Assembly: GCF_004214895.1 (NCBI RefSeq)
Contig: NZ_CP035952.1
Location: 2,986,501-3,050,500, forward strand
Length of the DNA stretch: 64,000 nucleotides
Reading direction: 5' to 3'
DNA from: Pseudomonas tructae
GTDB taxonomy: Bacteria; Pseudomonadota; Gammaproteobacteria; Pseudomonadales; Pseudomonadaceae
Shown here: piece by piece, positions 62,001-64,000 of the stretch
Layout: every line of letters begins with the position of its first letter
Numbering within the stretch: the stretch's first letter is position 1
Notes under the pieces: generated by a model
The model's input: the letters and a program-made list of their open reading frames with translations, nothing else
Database searches by the model: none
What the model was told of the DNA's origin: nothing
Translations under genes and position numbers: made by a program

Positions 62001-64000
62001 AAGCCTTGCCGGGCAGCCTGGTGCGGCGCTTCCACGCTCAATTGCCAACGGTCGAGCTGCACAACCTCTACGGTCCAACCGAAGCTGCGGTGGACGTCAG
62101 TGCCTGGCAGTGCAGCAGCGCACCGGACAATACGCCAATTGGCAAGCCGATTGCCAACACCACCTTGTACGTACTCGATGATCAACTGCAGCCGGTACCC
62201 CAGGGTGTGGCTGGCGAGCTGTATATCGGTGGCGTGCAGGTTGCCCGTGGATACTTGAACCGCGACGAACTCACCGCCGAGCGCTTTATCGATGACCCGT
62301 TCAGTTCACGTCCTGGCGCGCGGTTGTACCGCACCGGCGACCTGGCCCGGCACTTGGCCGACGGCAACCTTGAGTATCTGGGCCGCAACGATGATCAGGT
62401 GAAAATCCGTGGCTTGCGTATCGAACTGGGCGAAATCCAGGCCGGCCTGACCCGTTTGCCGGGCATCAAGGAAGCTGTGGTGATCGCCCGTGAACAACGC
62501 TTGATTGCCTACTACACCGGTGAACATCAGCCTGTGGAAACCTTGCGTGCCGCACTGCTCGTACACCTGCCAGAGTTCATGGTGCCCGCGCTGTTCATGC
62601 ACCTGGACGCATTACCGCTCAGCCCCAATGGCAAGCTCGATCGCAAGGCACTGCCGCAGGTCGAGGTCGAAAACCGCGCGTTCGAGGCCCCCGAGGGCGA
62701 GACCGAAACCCTGCTGGCCGGCCTTTGGACCGAACTGCTGGGGGTGGAGCGGGTAGGACGCCACGACAACTTCTTCGAACTGGGCGGCCATTCGCTGCTG
62801 GCGGTCAGCCTGACCTCACGCCTGCGCCAGCTCGGCCTGCAGGCCGATATCCGCGTACTGTTCGGCCAACCGACCCTCGCGGCCCTGGCGGCAGCGGTGG
62901 GGCGCGAGTCCGGGGTACAGGTCCCGGACAATCGCATCCCGGCGCACTGCAGCCGCATCAGCCCGGACATGCTGCCATTGGCCGAGCTGTCGCAGCAGGC
63001 CCTCGATGGCCTGGTGGCACAGATCCCTGGTGGCGCGGCCAATGTCCAGGACATCTACGCCCTGGCGCCGTTGCAGCAGGGCATTCTTTACCACCACCTG
63101 GCCCGCGAGGGCGCGGACCCCTATGTGCTGCAGGCGCGCTTCGCCTTTGCCGGACAAGCCGAGCTGGATGCCTTTGCTGCGGCCCTGGACAAGGTCATCG
63201 AACGCCACGACATACTGCGCACCAGCTTCCATTGGCAAGGGCTGGAGGAAGCCGTGCAAGTGGTCCAGTGCAGCGTCCCCTCTGTAGGAGTGGCCTTGCG
63301 CCGCGATGAATCCTCAGCGGTTCTTGATCTGAACCAGGCTCCACTGATCCGCCTACTGCAAACCCAGGCCAACGGCCGCCATGAAGCGACGTTGCTGCTG
63401 CACCACATCATCCTTGACCACGCCGCCGTCGAGCAGTTGGTGGCGCACATCAGTACGGTGCTGCAAGGTCAGGCATTGCCCGACGACAGCGTGCCTTACC
63501 GCAACTACGTGGCCCAGGCCCGTCTGGGTGCCAATACCCAGGCTGATGAAGCCTTGTTCCGCGAACTGCTGGGCGATATTGACGAGCCTACCGAAGTGTT
63601 CGGTCTGCGCGACGCCCAGGGCGACGGCACGGCGGTGCTCGACAGCCGCCTGGCCCTGGCGCCGAGCCTGGCCAGCCGCTTGCGCGCCCAGGCCCGCCAG
63701 TTGGGTGTCAGCCTCGCCAGCCTGGTGCACCAGGCCTGGGGCCAGGTGCTGGGGCAATTGTCCGGGCGCGAGGACGTGGTATTCGGCACGGTGCTGCTCG
63801 GCCGCCTGCAGGGTGGCGAAGGGGCTGAACGCGCCTTGGGCATGTTCATCAACACCTTGCCGTTGCGGGTCAGCGTCGGCGCTGGCGCAGTGGCTGAGGG
63901 CGTGCGCCTGACCCATCAGCGTCTGGCCCGCTTGCTGGCCCATGAACAGGCGTCCCTGGCCCTGGCCCAGCGCTGCAGCGGTGTAGCCGCTTCGCAACCG
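50099..64000 (+). CDS. psoB: Lipopeptide NRPS, modules 3-6 and part of module 7 (TubC dock, then C-A-T repeats), PsoB-like; truncated by window end
   Basis: The frame is open for 4,634 residues to the window end. Residues 1-52 form a TubC-like docking domain (MLFSELMAALSTHAIRLQRE). Four C-A-T modules follow: C active-site His pairs at 228, 1273, 2320 and 3388; A-domain TSGSTG at 691, 1736, 2787 and 3852; T-domain Ser at 1068, 2113, 3177 and 4232. A fifth C has HHIILDH at 4435. A-domain codes read DAWFLGNVVK (Leu), the same again, DAWQVGVVDK (Gln-like) and DVWHLSLVDK (Ser). C1 and C2 have HH-L-x4-GD, the dual epimerisation/condensation motif; C3-C5 keep most of it. Predicted chain so far is Leu-Glx-Leu-Leu/Ile-Gln-Ser, as in putisolvin. 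AGGA lies ten bases before ATG 50099. Confidence 0.9.
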   Translation, partial: MLFSELMAALSTHAIRLQREDQDLIVLGDDQTLDDNLWEALSRHKPALLAMLAEQDDDWLSPAFRITPDMLPLVDLDQAAIDRIVASVPGGAANVQDIYPLAPLQQGMLYHHLAAGDGDPYLSQVQLRFASREHLEAFAAGLQWVIQRHDILRTALHWEYLDAPVQVVWREAQLMREAVAVDGAQALAQLCSRFDPRHYRLDLHQAPLMQLMHARGEGEAWVALLSFHHTVMDHTALDIVRREIHAHLTGETAQLAAPVAFRNVLAEARLALDEQAHEDFFTQMLADIDAPTLAFGLQDKGDQALEEARLSLAPSLSRRLREQARQLGVSPASVLHLGFARLLGQLSARQSVVFGSVLLGRMSTGAGGDQALGMFINTLPLRVDLGQHGVRDALLTTHRRLSALLGHEQASLALAQRCSAVAAPTPLFNSLLNYRHSAGGDAAEIIPVAPGIDIVGAQERTDYPLTVSVDDLGEDFRLSVQALAPWGAERLCGLLEQTLASLVEALEHTPALPVQTLAVLPAQAREQLVHAFNATAQAYAQGHTVHALVEAQARRAPEAVALSQDGLALSYGELNRRANRLAHSLIERGVQLGDRVALCLPRSAERVIGLLAVLKAGAAYVPVDPNYPAERIAYLLADSAPTLVLADSRIDGLANNVPRLDLDQPGAYHLADDNPHVPGLYAQQLAYVVYTSGSTGQPKGVMIEHHALANLVHWHCQAFDVVAGTHTASVAGFGFDAMAWEVWPALCAGATLHLPPVHIGNEHVDELLDWWLEQPLAVSFLPTPVAEQALRRERQHPTLRALLIGGDRLRQFERDPGFAVINNYGPTETTVVATSGRVMPNGTLDIGRPIANTRVYVLDEGLQPVPVGVTGELYIGGAQVARGYLNRPELTAERFLDDPFSDAPGARMYRSGDLVRWNADGTLDYLGRNDDQVKIRGVRVELGEVEAALAMQPGIDDAVALVRGERLLAWFTETAPVDLDSLRQALQAKLPAHLVPQAFVRLELWPLTSHGKLDRRALPDPDPAALLGQAYEAPQNDAEATMAAVWAEVLGVERVGRHDNFFELGGHSLLAVTLVERLRKAGLLIDVRVLFAQPTLAALAAAAGGSREVAVPANRVPNHAERITPDMLSLIELSQADIERIVATVPGGAGNVQEIYPLAPLQEGVLYHHLSAEHGDPYLLQTRLAFDSVERLLAWAGALQQVIDRHDILRTAVLWQGLAQPVQVVWRNAELAVIETDTLPDEPSLDLSQAPLTRLYYSLDPVNHQVLAILLFHHLTLDHTAMDVVAGEMRALLFGQAQTLPAAVPYRNYVAQARLGDQAGHEAFFREMLGDVDEPTLPLGLADVQGDGRSIDTAYQALDVEVGLRLRSQARQLGVSAASLMHLAWARVLGVLANRRDVVFGTVLMGRLQGGEGADRALGMFINTLPLRVDTGAAARVAVRATHRSLSALLGHEHAPLALAQRCSGVAVSSPLFSALLNYRHTADDAPREGEGIWAGVRLLGGQERSNYPLTLSVNDLGKGFSFNVLALPGIGAQRVAQWMANAVEQLLQVLEQGLETAVDGLPIHDGDERRQLLENFNSTTQAFPQVHTVHALVEAQARRAPEAVALSQDGLILSFGEMNQRANRLAHSLIERGVQLGDRVALCLPRSADRLIGLLAVLKAGAAYVPVDPNYPAERIAYLLADSAPTLVLADSRIDGLANNVPRLDLDQPGAYHLADDNPHVPGLNAQQLAYVVYTSGSTGQPKGVMIEHHALANLVHWHCQAFDVVAGTHTASVAGFGFDAMAWEVWPALCAGATLHLPPVHIGNEHVDELLDWWLEQPLAVSFLPTPVAEQALRRERQHPTLRTLLIGGDRLRQFERDPGFAVINNYGPTETTVVATSGRVMPNGTLDIGRPIANTRVYVLDEGLQPVPVGVTGELYIGGAQVARGYLNRPELTAERFLDDPFNDAPGSRMYRSGDLVRWNADGTLDYLGRNDDQVKIRGVRVELGEVEAALAMQPGIDDAVALVRGERLLAWFTETAPVDLDSLRQALQTKLPAHLVPQAFVRLEQWPLTSHGKLDRRALPDPDPAALLGQAYEAPQNDAEATMAAVWAEVLGVERVGRHDNFFELGGHSLLAVTLIERLRQQSLSTDVRVLFSQPTVAALAAALGQGRQVAVPQNRIAADCTRITPDMLPLVTLSQADIERIIATVPGGAANVQDIYPLAPLQEGILYHHLSAVDADPYLLQWRLAFDSPARLQAFANALDQVVARHDILRTTVLWDSLPQPVQVVWRTVPTVLVGAGLPRDQHTAVVDLSSAPLIRLHYTQAVDTPRIEATLQFHHIVLDQTAMKVVLEEIGDHLRGQTPQHPPVPYRNYVAQARLAISETEHEAFFRAQLADIDEPTLPYGLSDLQGQVSNFELATVQLDNAQYLRLRSQAQQLGVSAASVLHLAWARLLAATSGTDNVVFGTVLLGRLQGGAGADRGLGMFINTLPLRLDLDGLGVREGVRLTHQRLSALLAHEHAPLALAQRCSGVAAPTPLFSAIINYRHSASAAEQALQREALEGIEALPSGGHGNYPLSVNVDDLGDGMRMTVQVTPQVGAQRVCEQLLQVLSGVLQALEQQPQSALQQLPLQGPAERQRLLVAANASEQPHDLRQTLHGLFEAQVRRTPNAVAVEGEEGASSYRQLDDQANRLAHHLIGLGVKPDDRVAICVERGLSMLVGLLAILKAGGAYVPLDPSYPPERIAHMLKDSTPLAVLAHATTRELLKAWQGQLIDLDQPVWEKQPSSTPQIPVLSAQNLAYVIYTSGSTGLPKGVMVEHRNVVNLVHWSARLFPASPGAAVLHKTPSSFDASVWELFWPLCSGVRLVLARAQDPHDPQYLVQLIQARQVSVVQFVPALLQQFLDAPQSERCTGLSDIVCGGGELTAALAAQVRQRLPGVRLHNVYGPTETTVDCSVWTLAPSEPVPPGALPIGKPIDNTRLYVLDRHDRPVPWGVVGHLHIGGAGVARGYLGLPAQQAERFIASPFVEGERLYRSGDLVRQREDGTLEFLGRNDHQVKIRGLRIELGEIEACLIRVAGVREAVVMAQADASSGPRLVAYHSGEPQDADTLRQALLTQLPQYMVPALYIHLDTLPLTSNGKLDRKALPSPEAALQQRPFAPPQGETETLLARLWAELLGVAQVGRHDNFFELGGHSLLAVSLTARLRLEGLQVDVRTLFGQPTVAALAATLGNDRQVTVPQNRIPDGCTRITPDLLSLIELDQTAIERIVASVAGGAANIQDIYPLAPLQEGILYHHLRAQEHDPYVLYSRLNFDSLERLQTFAAALDRVIARHDVLRTVVLWDSLPQPLQVVLRNVPSVLGATSVGAGLPRDSYTPPMDLSTAPLIRLLYTQVPGAAHIEATLQFHHIVLDHTALEVVGEELNAYLQGAAAPAHAPVPYRNYVAQARLGISQAEHEAFFREQLADIDEPTLAYGLSDVQGDGRDLQEVKMPLSGELAAGLRRQARALGISVASLFHLAWARLLGAASGKHSVVFGTVLLGRLQGGEGAERALGMFINTLPLRVDLAGVSLRDAAHATHQRLSALLAHEHASLALAQRCSGVAAPLPLFSAMLNYRHGALASAEQRKAWQGIEVLEGQERTNYPLSLNVDDLGEDFRLVAMTPAQVGAARICAQMVQVLEAMVTALEQQPQLPVQQLPVLEAAERRRVLLDFNNTEVNYDLGQTLHGLIEAQVERTPDAVAVRGEEGELSYRQLNQQANRLAHHLIGLGVKPDDRVAICVERGLSMVVGLLAILKAGAAYVPVDPDYPVERIRHMLADSAPVAVLVHAATRHVPDSIGIIDLDLPTWHALPERNPCLNGLMANHLAYVIYTSGSTGLPKGVMNEHAGVVNRLLWMQDAYQLGSDDVVLQKTPFSFDVSVWELLWPLQAGARLVMARPGGHRDPQYLREIIRSEGVSTLHFVPSMLDVFLADGHVATERLKRVLCSGEALPGSLVRRFHAQLPTVELHNLYGPTEAAVDVSAWQCSSAPDNTPIGKPIANTTLYVLDDQLQPVPQGVAGELYIGGVQVARGYLNRDELTAERFIDDPFSSRPGARLYRTGDLARHLADGNLEYLGRNDDQVKIRGLRIELGEIQAGLTRLPGIKEAVVIAREQRLIAYYTGEHQPVETLRAALLVHLPEFMVPALFMHLDALPLSPNGKLDRKALPQVEVENRAFEAPEGETETLLAGLWTELLGVERVGRHDNFFELGGHSLLAVSLTSRLRQLGLQADIRVLFGQPTLAALAAAVGRESGVQVPDNRIPAHCSRISPDMLPLAELSQQALDGLVAQIPGGAANVQDIYALAPLQQGILYHHLAREGADPYVLQARFAFAGQAELDAFAAALDKVIERHDILRTSFHWQGLEEAVQVVQCSVPSVGVALRRDESSAVLDLNQAPLIRLLQTQANGRHEATLLLHHIILDHAAVEQLVAHISTVLQGQALPDDSVPYRNYVAQARLGANTQADEALFRELLGDIDEPTEVFGLRDAQGDGTAVLDSRLALAPSLASRLRAQARQLGVSLASLVHQAWGQVLGQLSGREDVVFGTVLLGRLQGGEGAERALGMFINTLPLRVSVGAGAVAEGVRLTHQRLARLLAHEQASLALAQRCSGVAASQP
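51731..53340 (+). repeat. Module A-T segment, copy 1 of a near-identical tandem pair
   Basis: From GTGCACGCCCTGGTCGAGGC to the T-domain region GAACTGGGTGGTCATTCGCT and slightly beyond, this DNA matches 54866-56475 at a constant offset of 3,135 bases, with only scattered substitutions and no net indel at the positions compared. It covers the whole A domain and T domain. Confidence 0.85.
54866..56475 (+). repeat. Module A-T segment, copy 2 of a near-identical tandem pair
   Basis: Near-identical to 51731-53340. The flanking C domains are clearly more diverged, so the similarity is confined to the A-T unit. Confidence 0.85.
56932..56956 (+). repeat. REP sequence inside the NRPS coding region (third C domain of the second NRPS)
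   Basis: An exact 25-base REP (TGTGGGAGCGGGCTTGCCCC, then GCGAT) lies in frame and is translated VGAGLPRD. It is in the loop between QVVWR and the DLS.APLIRL block of the condensation domain. Confidence 0.9.
60136..60160 (+). repeat. REP sequence inside the NRPS coding region (fourth C domain)
   Basis: Identical to the 25 bases at 56932-56956, in the same frame and at the homologous position of the next condensation domain, again giving VGAGLPRD. Confidence 0.9.
63283..63307 (+). repeat. Degenerate REP sequence inside the NRPS coding region (fifth C domain)
   Basis: TGTAGGAGTGGCCTTGCGCC then GCGAT matches the REP at 21 of 25 positions, in the same frame and homologous position, giving VGVALRRD. 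Confidence 0.75.

Noticed and set aside
1-64000. tRNA, rRNA, riboswitch and CRISPR features
   Set aside because: None was recognised on reading; in particular no cobalamin-riboswitch-like region is within the window near cobN, whose 5' end is outside.

Overview
The window looks like a chromosome segment of a fluorescent Pseudomonas, most likely of the P. putida group. This rests on high G+C, dense P. putida-type REP palindromes (core GCGGGCTTGCCCCGCGAT), a complete fap functional-amyloid operon, and a lipopeptide NRPS locus whose predicted residue order resembles putisolvin. Species and compound are inferences.

Layout. (1) 1-4637: aerobic cobalamin genes. These are the 3' part of cobN, then a chlI/chlD-type ATPase gene with a canonical -1 frameshift site (A_AAA_AAG plus hairpin) that can fuse the ATPase to a VWA domain in the -1 frame. 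(2) 4748-13854: a small conserved hypothetical gene, a VpsR/BrfA-like sigma-54 enhancer-binding protein, an IS3-family (IS150-like) element inside a longer inverted repeat, and fapABCDEF on the minus strand. Upstream of fapA lie a sigma-54 promoter and two matching dyad sites, so the adjacent enhancer-binding protein is the obvious activator candidate. A strong terminator sits between fapC and fapD. (3) 13989-22769: housekeeping and accessory genes. They are a PnuC/NadR-like nicotinamide riboside salvage pair, a Cache chemoreceptor, uppP, a DUF1294 protein, an MmcQ/YjbR protein, a LysR regulator divergent from azoR, a secreted alpha/beta hydrolase and an MFS transporter.

(4) 23022-42421: an envelope-related block. 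Two divergent MscS-type channels are followed by a tightly overlapping operon of an octahaem cytochrome c with TPRs, MoxR, DUF58, DUF4381, two VWA proteins and BatD. Next come a periplasmic HAD phosphatase, a formylglycine-type arylsulfatase, a terminator, a membrane protein fused to a spermidine-synthase-like domain, and a convergent FadL-type porin. The joint job of this block is not known to me.

(5) 42533-64000: a LuxR-type regulator divergent from a two-module NRPS (starter C-A-T-C-A-T), then a second NRPS with a TubC docking domain and at least four C-A-T modules, cut by the window end. A-domain codes read by eye suggest Leu-Glu/Gln-Leu-Leu(Ile)-Gln-Ser, which fits a putisolvin-like lipopeptide. 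Two features stand out in the second NRPS: REP sequences translated in frame at the same place in three successive condensation domains, and two near-identical ~1.6-kb A-T segments. No tRNA, rRNA or CRISPR array was recognised.
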